Below are positions 8,692 to 19,577 of a stretch of DNA of 64,000 nucleotides, in pieces. The DNA lies in NCBI GenBank assembly GCA_963971535.1, contig OZ020593.1, forward strand, positions 16,046,148 to 16,110,147. The letters run 5' to 3'. Each line of letters begins with the position of its first letter. The first letter of the stretch is position 1. Source of the DNA: Notolepis coatsorum (taxonomy: Eukaryota > Chordata > Actinopteri > Aulopiformes > Paralepididae). Below the pieces are notes generated by a model. It saw only the letters and a list, made by a program, of their open reading frames with translations. It was not told the DNA's origin and searched no databases. The position numbers and the translations under genes were made by a program.

Positions 8692-11691
8692 TCACAAAGT
8701 CATAGGGTCATGGTCGTCATCGATAGTATCGGGGAGCCTTGGCAGTTCTATTAGCCTCGCCACGGGTCGGGTGTAGGTCCGCCCTTGGACGAGCACTTCA
8801 GCTGCTCGGACCTTTCCATCGGCACCGGTGATCACTTTGCTTACGCGGCCAGCCGGCCACATAGCTCGGGGTAGTGACTGGTCGATAATCATGACGACTG
8901 TTCCTTCTGTCAAATTGTCTCTCTCTTTTACCCACTTCTGGCGGGTCTGTAGAGACGGCAGGTAGTGGAGTAGGAAGCTGTTCCAAAACTTGTCAACCAG
9001 TACTTGACTGTACCTCCACATTCTTCGGCCGTTCGCTTCTTCAGGCCTGTACATTGTCTGGGGTAGCGCGGGGTCCAGCCGCCCCATCAAGAGTGTGTTG
9101 GGGGTGACTGGGTCGACATCTGCTACATCACTTGAGACGTAACCGAGGGGCTTTGAGTTCAATACTCCCTCGATCTCCGTGAGGACTGTCATTAGGACTT
9201 CTTCCGCCACAGTCTGGGCCCCAAGCACGGCGTACAGGGCTGTCTTTATGGAACGTACTTCTCGTTCCCAGGTTCCACCGAAGTGAGGTGCGTTCGGGGG
9301 ATTAAACTGGAAGTCAATCTGGGATGGAGCGAGGTGGGTCTTAAGTTCTGGGCCCATAGCTTGGAAGCTCTCTCTCAGCTCTCTTTCTCCGCCTTTGAAG
9401 TTTGTCCCGTGATCAGACAATAATGTAGACGGTTTTCCTTTCCGTGATGTGAATCTTCGGAAGGCCATAAGGAATGAGTCTGTGCTCATGGTTGGAAGGA
9501 GTTCGATATGTATCGCTCTGGTGGTCATGCATTTGAATACAATACCCCACCGCTTCTCGGTTCCTCTTCCTTTCTTTATATACAGCGGGCCAAAACAGTC
9601 CATACCGGTGGAGTGAAAGGGCTTGTCGCCGAGTCGGAGGCGACAGGGAGGTAGGTCAGCCATCCGGGGTATACTGGGCTGGGCTCGCCACTTACGACAG
9701 TCTATGCAGGTTCGCTGGAAGCGCCGCACTGCTTCTCTCCCTTGCAGTATCCAATAACGACGTCTGATCTCCGCGAATACTCTCTCTGCCCCTGCGTGGT
9801 GCACATCCTCGTCGTATTTCTTTATGATCAGCTCTGTGACCTTGTGTCGGCTGTTCAAGACTATCGGGTACTTGACGTCATCCGGTAAGTCTGGGGCTCT
9901 CCGCAGACGACCACCCACTCTGATGAGATTATGGGCGTCGCTCTCGGGGGCTAGGTGGAGCAGTCTGCTGTCTGATGGGACGGGCTTTGCTCCCTGTAGA
10001 CAGGCTAGCTCATCGGGGAACGAGTCTCTCTGGGCTCGTTGTAGTAGAAGAAGTTCTGCTTCTTCGTAGTCAGCTGCTGAAATGTCAGTTGTGGGCTGAA
10101 CCTCTGGGTGGTGCCACAGAAATGTCTTTAGCTGCGCACTCTGTAGGGTGATGCAATCGTCTATATCGGGGTCTGTGGGGACGAGTGTGTGTGTCAACCC
10201 ACAGAACATAGGTTTCTTGTTCTCTGCCTCCTCTTTACTCGCCTCCCGTGGGGTGGGTGTAGGCCACTCTTCTTCCGGGAGCTTGAGGAACTCTGGCCCG
10301 TCACTGTAGAGGTTGTGACGGGTGAGGTCATCCAGGGACATTCCCCGGGTGATGACGTCAGCTGGGTTGTGTTTGGTGTCCACATACCTCCAGCTGGTTA
10401 CTTCTGTTAACTCTTGAATCTCGGTGACTCTGACTCCCACGAAGACCTTGTATCTGCACGAATCAGACCGGATCCATGTGAGTACGGTCGTGGAGTCTGA
10501 CCACAAGATTGTTCTTTGCACCGGGATGGTGAGTTCACGTTGGATTAACGTGGCGAGCTGCGCTCCTGCTAGGGCTGCGCAGAGCTCTAGACGCGGGATA
10601 GATTGTTGCTTTCGTGGGGCTATTCTTGAGCGAGCCAGGATGAAGGCAGTATGTATTTCTCCTCCCTCCTCTCGGGCACGCAAGTAGGCCACCGAACCGT
10701 AGGCTACTTCGGAGGCGTCGCTGAATACGTGCAGGTCGATCTTGCATGTCTCTGGCCTCACTGTGGGTGGGAAGTAGCTGCGGCGTATATTAACACCTGG
10801 GAGTGAGCGGAGTTCCGTCTCCCACTCTCTCCATGTGGATGCAAGGTGTTCGGGTATGGGATCGTCCCAGCCCTGGTCCTTGTCCCATAGCGCTCTTACA
10901 ATCATCTTTGCCCTGGTGGTGTAAGGTAGAATACATCCCAACGGGTCATATTGTCTGGCGAGTGTTCTGTATACACTCCGTCTGGTGGTCGGTATTGCCG
11001 TCGACCTTCCCTGCTCCTTGGTCAGGGGTTTGTGTCTATAATGGAGCGAGTCTGTTTTGAAGCGCCAGACTAGTCCTAGTGTCATTTCTTGGGCTTCTCC
11101 TGGGATGGTCGCCATCCAGGTGTCGCTGCTCGCTGCCTTGTCCTCGGGGGAGAGGCTGCGCAATACTGGGGGGTCGCTGCTGGCCCGCTGCCGGAGATCA
11201 AAGCCGTCTTTGATCAGGGAGGCGCGGAGCAGCGCACGACGTCGCCAGTCAATTTTCTTTATGTGTCCCGCTGTGATTAGCTTGTTAATCTCAGCGCGGT
11301 ACACAGCTTCTTGAGCGGGGTCTTTGGCTAGGCGCCGCTCTGTGTTCAATAGATACCGCTCCGTCGCCTCTTTTGTGGCGTGAAAGGTGGGCAGTCCCTC
11401 TCGCCTCAGGAGTGGAGTTGCGTATCTCATCACTCCGTTGACGTTGACTCTCTTTGTCCCGTGCTCGAGGAGGGCTATAGCGTAGATATCTTCCTTAGAA
11501 CGAATGTCTTTCTTTTCGCTCTTAAAGGGCATTGTCTCTAGTGTCCATAGCCTCTCGACATGCTGCAGGAGTGTGGTGTCTCCTTCTGTCGCTCTGGAGT
11601 GGAGGCAGCTAGTGGCTGCTGTTCGGTAAGAGACTTGGCGAGGGGGCCTTGTAATGTCCATCCTAGGCGGGTCTCGACTGCTGCAGGACAA
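8692..11691 (-). CDS. BEL/Pao pol: RNase H and integrase, RT core missing (999 aa frame)
   Basis: Residues about 92-147 are the start of the RT region (TPLLRREGLPTFHATKEATE, then INKLITAGHIKKI). The frame then jumps to KDGFDLRQ and the RT connection, so the palm with the YVDD-type active site (roughly 150 residues in relatives) is absent. RNase H is intact: Asp325 in FSDASE, Glu369 in PRLEL, Asp399 in WSDS, Asp445 in NPAD. Integrase is intact: HH near 641 and C662/C665 for zinc; Asp698, Asp760 and Glu809 for DDE; then the C-terminal domain (NTLLMGRLDP, then FWNSFLLHYLPSLQTRQKW). It overlaps gag-protease by 154 nt in another frame. The element should be unable to copy itself without a helper reverse transcriptase. 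Confidence 0.9.
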   Translation of the reverse strand: MSCSSRDPPRMDITRPPRQVSYRTAATSCLHSRATEGDTTLLQHVERLWTLETMPFKSEKKDIRSKEDIYAIALLEHGTKRVNVNGVMRYATPLLRREGLPTFHATKEATERYLLNTERRLAKDPAQEAVYRAEINKLITAGHIKKIDWRRRALLRASLIKDGFDLRQRASSDPPVLRSLSPEDKAASSDTWMATIPGEAQEMTLGLVWRFKTDSLHYRHKPLTKEQGRSTAIPTTRRSVYRTLARQYDPLGCILPYTTRAKMIVRALWDKDQGWDDPIPEHLASTWREWETELRSLPGVNIRRSYFPPTVRPETCKIDLHVFSDASEVAYGSVAYLRAREEGGEIHTAFILARSRIAPRKQQSIPRLELCAALAGAQLATLIQRELTIPVQRTILWSDSTTVLTWIRSDSCRYKVFVGVRVTEIQELTEVTSWRYVDTKHNPADVITRGMSLDDLTRHNLYSDGPEFLKLPEEEWPTPTPREASKEEAENKKPMFCGLTHTLVPTDPDIDDCITLQSAQLKTFLWHHPEVQPTTDISAADYEEAELLLLQRAQRDSFPDELACLQGAKPVPSDSRLLHLAPESDAHNLIRVGGRLRRAPDLPDDVKYPIVLNSRHKVTELIIKKYDEDVHHAGAERVFAEIRRRYWILQGREAVRRFQRTCIDCRKWRAQPSIPRMADLPPCRLRLGDKPFHSTGMDCFGPLYIKKGRGTEKRWGIVFKCMTTRAIHIELLPTMSTDSFLMAFRRFTSRKGKPSTLLSDHGTNFKGGERELRESFQAMGPELKTHLAPSQIDFQFNPPNAPHFGGTWEREVRSIKTALYAVLGAQTVAEEVLMTVLTEIEGVLNSKPLGYVSSDVADVDPVTPNTLLMGRLDPALPQTMYRPEEANGRRMWRYSQVLVDKFWNSFLLHYLPSLQTRQKWVKERDNLTEGTVVMIIDQSLPRAMWPAGRVSKVITGADGKVRAAEVLVQGRTYTRPVARLIELPRLPDTIDDDHDPMTL

Positions 11692-14426
11692 CCTCTGGGT
11701 CCTGTATGGACCCGGTCTATCGGGACTATGAGGTCTGCATGGTCGGAGCCTATCAGCAGGGTCGGGGTGGCGCCGTCTATGAGCGGGATAGGGAGTTGAC
11801 GCAGGTGCACATATTTATCCATCAGCTTGGCGATGGGGTAGGTGTACTGCGATAGTCCTATTTCTTGGCTGGTGAAAGCATTAGTAATCCTATACCGTCT
11901 CTCGGGCTGCCCGCTTGCTGCGATAGTGAAGGAGACATTCTCGCCCTTTATCGTCTTTAGATCTCTTCTTATTGTCCGAATCGTCATCTGGTTCTCGCTC
12001 CCCCGCAGCCCCAGCTGGGCCGCAGCGGACGCGAGGAGAAGGGTCTTCTCTGACCCGTCATCAAGGACGGCGTAAGTGTCCATGACCTTATCTTGGTAAC
12101 TCAGTGTTACGCGGACCACCTTTAAGAGCACCTGGGCGCCGCTGCTGCTAGCGGGGTCAATATACATAACACTTGCCTTTGTGCTGCTGGATGGTGCAGG
12201 CTTTCTTTTGTTACTGTCGTGTAGGACATCTAGGTGGGCTCCGTCACACCTACTACACCTCTTCTTGAGGCGGCACTCGGCTGCCATGTGACTGCGCGCA
12301 CATCGGTAACAGCGCCTGTTGGACTTTATCCAGTGACTCACTTCTTCAGCGGTCATCTTCTTGAACTGGTCACATAGTGACAACCAGTGTTCCTTCTCGC
12401 AGTACGGGCACACCATCTTCCACTTCTCTTTCATCGAGGGGGTACTGTGGTTCTTGCTGCTCGGTACTGATTCTGATTGGTGCATGACAGTCACCGATCT
12501 TCGGCCATCGTTTGCTCTCCTAGGTCCCTCTCTGGAGCTGGGTGTGCTCCGCACGAACGTATCCAGCCGTAGGCTGCTGACTTCTCTCGCCAGGAAGTCG
12601 GCTAGGTCTAGGAGGGATGGCTCGGGACCGTTAGGATCACGGTGGTCTCTTTGCCGCCTGAAGCGCTCTTGTCGGGCGGGCGGCAGCTTCTCTAAAATCC
12701 TCTCGACGTTCGAGTTTGCGTATAGTTCGTGCATACCCTTTTCTCGTTGCGCCCCCAGCATCCCTACCAGGGATTGTACTTTGATAGACAGGTCGTCTAG
12801 TGAGCGATTGTCTGTTGCTGGGGGTAGGCGGTCAATATGCCTTATCTCTTGTATTACGTAATCCCATATACGTCCATATCTTTGGTCTAGTGCTGCTAGA
12901 GCCGCTGTGTATGGGGTAGTAGAGGTGGCATAGGCCAGCGCTATGTTGTGCGCTCTGGGCACTTTCAGGTGCTTCAATAGGATTGCATACTTGTGGCGTT
13001 CATCAGCGACATCCACCATCATTGTCTCTAAGCACATCCGTAGCTCCGTGTACTGTGCTCGGTTCTCATGGGTGAAGTCTGGAAACGTCGGTGTGCCAAT
13101 GTATGACGCCGTGGATGGCTGGCACATCGGTGAGCGTTGGAAGAGAGGCCTCCTGGGCGAGTCTCCTCTTACGCCTCTCGGTGGGCTGGTACTGGCAGGG
13201 TACCATGGCCCGCTGGTCCAGGTGCTATTCCTCGGGACTGGTCGTGCGTCATGCTCACCCGTGAATCGAGTCAGGGGTCTGTAGCGCAGAGCCGCGGGGG
13301 TATAGCCTGGGCTGTACTGGACCTCCTGGTCCTGTGGAGTAATGTGCTGCTGTAGGGCTTGACTCTCCTCTTCTCCCTCTTCTTCCTCTGCCAGGTCTTC
13401 TAGATCCTGTAGTCGTCTATTTAGCCTCTCCGCGGTGTCCGCTGTTCCTTCCTTGTAGCTGGGTCTCACTTGGACCGGTCGGGGAAGGAGTTCGGAGGGG
13501 GGTGTGGGCTCTCTCTGGCGGTCGGGCTCAGGGTCGCTTAATCGGTTAGGGGAGGGTGCCCTTGACCCGTGTCTTGACGAGGCCCTGGAACCCCTTGTGG
13601 AGGGAGGGGGTGTTGCCCTGGTGATCAGCTGCTCCATTAGCTGCGCTTGTAGTCTGTCGCGCTCGGCTTGTAGTCTGTCGCGCTCGGCTTCGCGCTGGAT
13701 GAGAGCGATGTCGCGCTCTGCTTCTCTTTGGGCACCGTCAGTGGCGCGCTGGGTGTCGGCCCGGTCTCTTGCCATATTCTCTTCCGTCTGAAGGCGTCTC
13801 AGCTCCAGACGTATGTGCTCTTCTTCGCTGCGTTGCTGTGTTTGGAGTCGATCGCGTTCACCCTGAAGTCGATCGTGTTCACCCTGAAGTCGATCGCGTT
13901 CGGTAGAGGCTGTCAGGGTGGCGAGGAACGCCTGTGACAGCATCCTCTCCGCCTCGCTGGGGGAAAACGCTTGTTGAGGTGATCCGCTCCTGGCAGTACC
14001 GGTCGGGGATGCGTTCCCCTGCGGGGAGTCCTGGAGCTCTATCTCCTCGGCGCTCTCCTCATCTTGTTCCGTGCAGAGTTCCATCTCTGAAGGGTTGTCT
14101 TCCTCCCGGAGCTCTTGGGGGACTACTTCTTCGGTCTTGGCGGGGGGTAAAGTCGTGTCAGTTCCCTCCTGGTCCCCACCGTGAGCTTGGTCAGTTACAT
14201 TAGAACCCACTAGGGCCTCTGTGGTCGGGGTATCCTGGTTGATAGGGTCGGACATAATTTTACTTTCTACTTTTACCGCGTTTACCGTTTGTAGAAGGCT
14301 AGGTAGTATACTGGCAGCGTAATCCTCTAAGTACTGAGGTGGCTGTCGTCTACGCTGCGGGCGTTCTACTTTAGGAGGACCGTTTCGTGGAGTGTTCATC
14401 ATAGGCCATTTCAATATTAATACCAC
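11538..14426 (-). CDS. BEL/Pao gag-protease (962 aa)
   Basis: Met9/Met10 (MNTPRNGPPK) may be the true start. Residues 155-270 form a charged coiled coil with repeated RDRLQxE units. About 450-620 is the Pao gag capsid-like domain (TELRMCLETMM, then VERILEKLPPARQERF). Cys/His knuckles lie at 672-736 (CPYCEKEHWLSLC, CYRCARSHMAAEC, CSRCDGAHLDVLH). The aspartic protease has VLDDGSE at about 787-793, followed by LLIGSDHADLI and LGWTLQGPL. The frame ends shortly after, and pol continues in another frame. Because BEL/Pao elements usually encode one long polyprotein, a frameshift near 11570-11600 is the likely cause; a programmed shift cannot be excluded. Confidence 0.88.
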   Translation of the reverse strand: MVLILKWPMMNTPRNGPPKVERPQRRRQPPQYLEDYAASILPSLLQTVNAVKVESKIMSDPINQDTPTTEALVGSNVTDQAHGGDQEGTDTTLPPAKTEEVVPQELREEDNPSEMELCTEQDEESAEEIELQDSPQGNASPTGTARSGSPQQAFSPSEAERMLSQAFLATLTASTERDRLQGEHDRLQGERDRLQTQQRSEEEHIRLELRRLQTEENMARDRADTQRATDGAQREAERDIALIQREAERDRLQAERDRLQAQLMEQLITRATPPPSTRGSRASSRHGSRAPSPNRLSDPEPDRQREPTPPSELLPRPVQVRPSYKEGTADTAERLNRRLQDLEDLAEEEEGEEESQALQQHITPQDQEVQYSPGYTPAALRYRPLTRFTGEHDARPVPRNSTWTSGPWYPASTSPPRGVRGDSPRRPLFQRSPMCQPSTASYIGTPTFPDFTHENRAQYTELRMCLETMMVDVADERHKYAILLKHLKVPRAHNIALAYATSTTPYTAALAALDQRYGRIWDYVIQEIRHIDRLPPATDNRSLDDLSIKVQSLVGMLGAQREKGMHELYANSNVERILEKLPPARQERFRRQRDHRDPNGPEPSLLDLADFLAREVSSLRLDTFVRSTPSSREGPRRANDGRRSVTVMHQSESVPSSKNHSTPSMKEKWKMVCPYCEKEHWLSLCDQFKKMTAEEVSHWIKSNRRCYRCARSHMAAECRLKKRCSRCDGAHLDVLHDSNKRKPAPSSSTKASVMYIDPASSSGAQVLLKVVRVTLSYQDKVMDTYAVLDDGSEKTLLLASAAAQLGLRGSENQMTIRTIRRDLKTIKGENVSFTIAASGQPERRYRITNAFTSQEIGLSQYTYPIAKLMDKYVHLRQLPIPLIDGATPTLLIGSDHADLIVPIDRVHTGPRGCPAAVETRLGWTLQGPLAKSLTEQQPLAASTPERQKETPHSCSMSRGYGH

Positions 14427-14451
14427 TATATTAATATTACACTAATTACCC

Positions 14452-14468
14452 TCCGGCTCGAAGGACCA
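14452..14468 (-). other. Primer binding site, tRNA-Tyr type
   Basis: The minus strand reads TGGTCCTTCGAGCCGGA two bases inside the 5' LTR. Its complement TCCGGCTCGAAGGACCA matches, from memory, the 3' end including CCA of eukaryotic tRNA-Tyr over all 17 positions. This fixes the orientation of the element. Confidence 0.8.
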
Positions 14469-14470
14469 AT

Positions 14471-15849
14471 TGTAACTGAGGGGTACAATTCCCTGACTGT
14501 ATTGATAAGTATGGTATCATTAAACCACTACCGCTTTATGTACTTTAACTACTGGCCATACAGTACACGATATCTAAATATGATGAACACTTTCCCACCA
14601 TGAAACCAGGTCCACACAAAGGTAATAATCAAATATTTAATATATAGCAAAGGGTACATATAATATTCACCATTACATTTATGATTTGAATGCTCTTGTA
14701 AGGCAAATGAGTACTCGTAGGCAAATCAACACTGAATGTCCAATCTCTGGTTACGCAGGAAGCAAGTATACAACCTGGCTCTTAGGGAATTATAACGATG
14801 GCACACTTAATGATTATAGCTGGATATACTGTAGGGGTCCTCCCGGTTGTAAGCCAGTAGGGGGGGTAGGAGAGCCGTCGGCTGTATCCCGTCTGGTCAA
14901 CGATGTCTAGGGAGACTTCACGTACAGAAGACAGTGCAGTAGAATCTTGATCCACAGATGAATACACCTTGGCTCTCTTGTAGGCTGTAGCTGTAGCTGT
15001 AGCTCCACAGTGAAGAAGAAGCGAGGCGACCTCAGTCTGGTCTGAGCGCCGTCTCACCTTGACTCCTTTCGGGGTAAATCCAACACTCACCGGTGTTGGC
15101 GATTATCCGCTCCACAAATCAAAGTACCAAAGCAAATATATATTCCATGCCGCATAGGGCTCAGCAGTCGTCGGGTAGGTAATCCAATGTACAGGTCCAC
15201 TCGGTCCTCGCCTAGAACTCCTCGGATGAAAGCACCACGTGTGGTCTGCCCAACCTGGTTAAGACTCTAGATAACACGAGGAAGCGATGGGGGTGCTGCT
15301 CACTTTAGAACTCTAACCGCACGATGCACCATACATAATAGACTATTATTACTTAATAGAAATACGGTGCCAAACTCTGGCAATTCAGCTATTAATTCGC
15401 ACGAGGTCTCAATGCTATTCTAAGGCCAAACAGGCCATACTACACCGCACGCGGTATCGTGGGGTGAGGCTTCACGTTCTGTTACTTAGTTGGGTAGAAG
15501 GGTAAAGGACTAAGGGATAAGAGGACTTCTACATTTCTTGCGCCATATTTATATGCACGTGAACAAATAGTGCCACTCTCTTTTCGGTAGCCGTATTCCT
15601 GCGCAGAGCCGGGGCTAGTAGGGACATGTTTCGTCGGTACCATTGAACTTGGCTCCAAGGGGCTTGTCCCTGGCGCCAGGTCCTTGTCCAATAAGAGAAT
15701 GAACTATTATGGGCTATTAGTAGACTAAAGGGATATTCTGTGTATATGTACAAGGAATATACAAGGGATATCAAACGATATACAAATACTATTCAATATA
15801 TATCCATAAATAAATATATATATTCGGTTTAATCTGATCCTTCACAACA
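14471..15849 (-). mobile_element. BEL/Pao 5' LTR
   Basis: A 1379-bp partner of 7226-8599 with TG...CA ends. The target duplicate CCTAG follows at 15850-15854. Other copies of the host repeat keep the uninterrupted site ACTTACCTAGGATTTG (for example near 17090, 18335, 18680 and 23980), confirming a 5-bp duplication and exact element ends at 7226 and 15849. Confidence 0.95.
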
Positions 15850-16058
15850 CCTAGGATTTGACTTGTTTCAACAACAAAGCAGTCGGGGCAATGGCAAGTC
15901 GAAAACGGTCGAAAGTGTAGTTATTTGAAGTTTGGATTTTTTTTTCCGACTGAGGTAGGTAGATTACATTTTTAGAGACTAAAGTACCGAAAAATGGTAC
16001 CATTGGGTACCGGTATCGATTCACAGGTACCGGTACCGTATCGGTTCAAATGTGAACG
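15850..16058. mobile_element. hAT-array copy 0, right portion
   Basis: This continues the 6889-7225 segment after the BEL insertion and ends at ...AAATGTGAACG. There it joins ATAAATAAAGATC, which is host sequence flanking the left end of the next copy, rather than the true terminus GTACCCATCCCTA. It contains paired GGTACCGG/ATCGAT subterminal repeats. Confidence 0.8.
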
Positions 16059-16159
16059 ATAAATAAAGATCAAATCAAATCTAACTGAAGAAGTTATCCC
16101 TCTTCTAACAAGAGAGAAAAACGTATAGTTTAGCTTTAAACTATAACGTCATTGCTTAT

Positions 16160-17300
16160 TAGGGATGGGTACCGAATTCGGTACTTTTAAAGGTACTTAC
16201 CGAAACACATCGGTACTACCGAGTATCGATTCACGTGATACCGTAAAAGAAAGAAAAAAAAATCTTTTTTTTTGCACTTTTTTTATATATTTTTTAACCT
16301 TTTTTCTTTTCATGTCGTTCACACGCACAATATACGTATCAGGGCCGACGTTCCACTCTATTGGTTAAAGTTGCTTACTCGTGAGTAGTACGTTCGTTGA
16401 TAAAGAAAAATAAGGTCCACAGCCGCTCCAGTGTAAAACAAAGATATCCAAATGGTTTATTTCTCTTCCACAGCGAAGTCTTTCTTTACAGAAGTGATCC
16501 TAAAGCTATTTTCCTAAATATTCATGTCACTACAAGGTAAGAAAACTGTATTTTCCCCGTCTCCTAAATCACCGCAGACTCGACACATGAAAATTCCTCC
16601 TCACCTGAAAGCCGTAAATAAACTTGCCGGCTCTTTCCACAGCAAAACGGTCGGCAAGGCACCTTGGTTGAGAGATGCAGGCTTCAATCTATGTTGTTTA
16701 GTCTATCTGTTCAGTACTGCTCAGCACTGTTTCAAGATGCACACTGAGCTCTTCAGAGAGAATTGTTGAATATATATAGATACACAAATGTTCTAGAATG
16801 TTTGATTATGACAGCATACTGGACATCACGAATGCTCTAGAATGTTCCATTATGACAGCATACTGTGACATCACAAATGTTCTAGAATGGTTGACTATGA
16901 CATCATACTGTGACATCACGAATGTTCTAGAAGGTTCTATTATGACAAATAATACGGTTCAATGACTTTATCTAAATCCAATCAATATTCCTAATGCCGT
17001 TTCAATGTAAGGTTATAAAAATAAACATATAAACATTCATATAATACAATAACCTAAATATATAGCTTTGGCTCCTCTACAATACACTTACCTAGGATTT
17101 GACTTGATTCAACAACAAAGCAGTCGGGGCAATGGCAAGCCGAAAACGGTCGAAAGTGTAGTTAGTTGAAGTTTGGATATTTTTTTTCCGACTGAGGTAG
17201 GTAGATTACATTTTTAGAGACTAAAGTACCGAAAAAGGGTACCGTTGGGTACCGGTATCGATTCACAGGTACCGGTACCGTATCGGTTCAAATGTGAACG
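16160..17300. mobile_element. hAT-array copy 1
   Basis: The left terminus TAGGGATGGGTACCG is preceded by the target duplicate TTGCTTAT (16152-16159). The right side stops at GTGAACG without the final 13 bp. It contains an exon-like segment (16474-16536) and the 45-bp repeats. The period to the next copy is 1242 bp, including about 100 bp of host flank (16059-16159) that was duplicated along with the element. Confidence 0.85.
16474..16536 (+). other. Exon-like 63-nt segment in hAT copy 1
   Basis: It is bounded by TTTCTCTTCCACAG and AAG/GTAAGA, near-consensus splice sites on the plus strand. One frame is open (EVFLYRSDPKAIFLNIHVTT). It could be a lost transposase exon or a chance pair of sites. 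Copy 2 (17719-17781) keeps both sites; copy 3 (19297-19359) has GTTAGA as donor. Confidence 0.3.
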
Positions 17301-17401
17301 ATAAATAAAGATCAAATCAAATCTAACTGAAGAAGTTATCCCTCTTCTAACAAGAGAGAAAAACATATAGTTTAGCTTTAAACTATAACGTCATTGCTTA
17401 T

Positions 17402-18889
17402 TAGGGATGGGTACCGAATTCGATACTTTTAAAGGTACTTACCGAAACACATCGGTACTACCGAGTATCGATTCACGTGATACCGTAAAAGAAAGAAAAA
17501 AAAATATATTTTTTTGCACTTTTTTTATATATTTTTTAACCTTTTTTCTTTTCATGTCAACGTTCACACGCACAATATACGTATCAGGGCCGACGTTCCA
17601 CTCTATTGGTTAAAGTTGCTTACTCGTGAGTAGTACGTTCGTTGATAAAGAAAAATAAGGTCCACAGCCGCTCCAGTGTAAAACAAAGATATCCAAATGG
17701 TTTATTTCTCTTCCACAGCGAAGTCTTTCTTTACAGAAGTGATCCTAAAGCTATTTTCCTAAATATTCATGTCACTACAAGGTAAGAAAACTGTATTTTC
17801 CCCGTCTCCTAAATCACCGCAGACTCGACACATGAAAATTCCTCCTCACCTGAAAGCCGTAAATAAACTTGCCGGCTCTTTCCACAGCAAAACGGTCGGC
17901 AAGGCACCTTGGTTGAGAGATGCAGGCTTCAATCTATGTTGTTTAGTCTATCTGTTCAGTACTGCTCAGCACTGTTTCAAGATGCACAATGAGCTCTTCA
18001 GAGAGAATTGTTGAATATATATAGATACACAAATGTTCTAGAATGTTTGATTATGACAGCATACTGGACATCACGAATGCTCTAGAATGTTCCATTATGA
18101 CAGCATACTGTGACATCACAAATGTTCTAGAATGGTTGACTATGACATCATACTGTGACATCACGAATGTTCTAGAAGGTTCTATTATGACAAATAATAC
18201 GGTTCAATGACTTTATCTAAATCCAATCAATATTCCTAATGCCGTTTCAATGTAAGGTTATAAAAATAAACATATAAACATTCATATAATACAATAACCT
18301 AAATATATAGCTTTGGCTCCTCTACAATACACTTACCTAGGATTTGACTTGATTCAACAACAAAGCAGTCGGGGCAATGGCAAGCCGAAAACGGTCGAAA
18401 CAGCATACTGGACATCACGAATGCTCTAGAATGTTCCATTATGACAGCATACTGTGACATCACAAATGTTCTAGAATGGTTGACTATGACATCATACTGT
18501 GACATCACGAATGTTCTAGAAGGTTCTATTATGACAAATAATACGGTTCAATGACTTTATCTAAATCCAATCAATATTCCTAATGCCGTTTCAATGTAAG
18601 GTTATAAAAATAAACATATAAACATTCATATAATACAATAACCTAAATATATAGCTTTGGCTCCTCTACAATACACTTACCTAGGATTTGACTTGATTCA
18701 ACAACAAAGCAGTCGGGGCAATGGCAAGCCGAAAACGGTCGAAAGTGTAGTTAGTTGAAGTTTGGATATTTTTTTTCCGACTGAGGTAGGTAGATTACAT
18801 TTTTAGAGACTAAAGTACCGAAAAAGGGTACCGTTGGGTACCGGTATCGATTCACAGGTACCGGTACCGTATCGGTTCAAATGTGAACG
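17402..18889. mobile_element. hAT-array copy 2, with internal 344-bp tandem duplication
   Basis: It has the same termini and flank as copy 1, with TTGCTTAT at 17394-17401. Positions 18057-18400 are repeated at 18401-18744, starting with CAGCATACTGGACATCACG, which carries extra HSE/CRE-like units. It ends at GTGAACG/ATAAATAAAG (18889/18890). Confidence 0.85.
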
Positions 18890-19577
18890 ATAAATAAAGA
18901 TCAAATCAAATCTAACTGAAGAAGTTATCCCTCTTCTAACAAGAGAGAAAAACATATAGCTTTAAACTATAACGTCATTGCTTATTAGGGATGGGTACCG
19001 AATTCGATACTTTTAAAGGTACTTACCGAAACACATCGGTACTACCGAGTATCGATTCACGTGATACCGTAAAAGAAAAAAAAAATAATAATTGCACTTT
19101 TTTTTTAAATTTTTTAACCTTTTTTCTTTTCATGTCAACGTTCACACGCACAATATACGTATCAGGGCCGACGTTCCACTCTATTGGTTAAAGTTGCTTA
19201 CTCGTGAGTAGTACATTCGTTGATAAAGAAAAATAAGGTCCACAGCCGCTCCAGTGTAAAACAAAGATATCCAAATGGTTTATTTCTCTTCCACAGCGAA
19301 GTCTTTCTTTACAGACGTGATCCTAAAGCTATTTTCCTAAATATTCACGTCACTACAAGGTTAGAAAACTGTATTTTCCCCGTCTCCAAAATCACCGCAG
19401 ACTCGACACATGAAAATTCCTCCTCACCTGAAAGCCGTAAATCAACTTGCCGGCTCTTTCCACAGCAAAACGGTCGGCAAGGCACCTTGGTTGAGAGATG
19501 CAGGCTTCAATCTATGTTGTTTAGTCTATCTGTTCAGTACTGCTCAGCACTGTTTCAAGATGCACAATGAGCTCTTC

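Noticed and set aside
8692-11691. Fully autonomous BEL/Pao element
   Set aside because: The RT catalytic core is missing and gag-pol is frame-disrupted, despite intact LTRs, RNase H and integrase residues.
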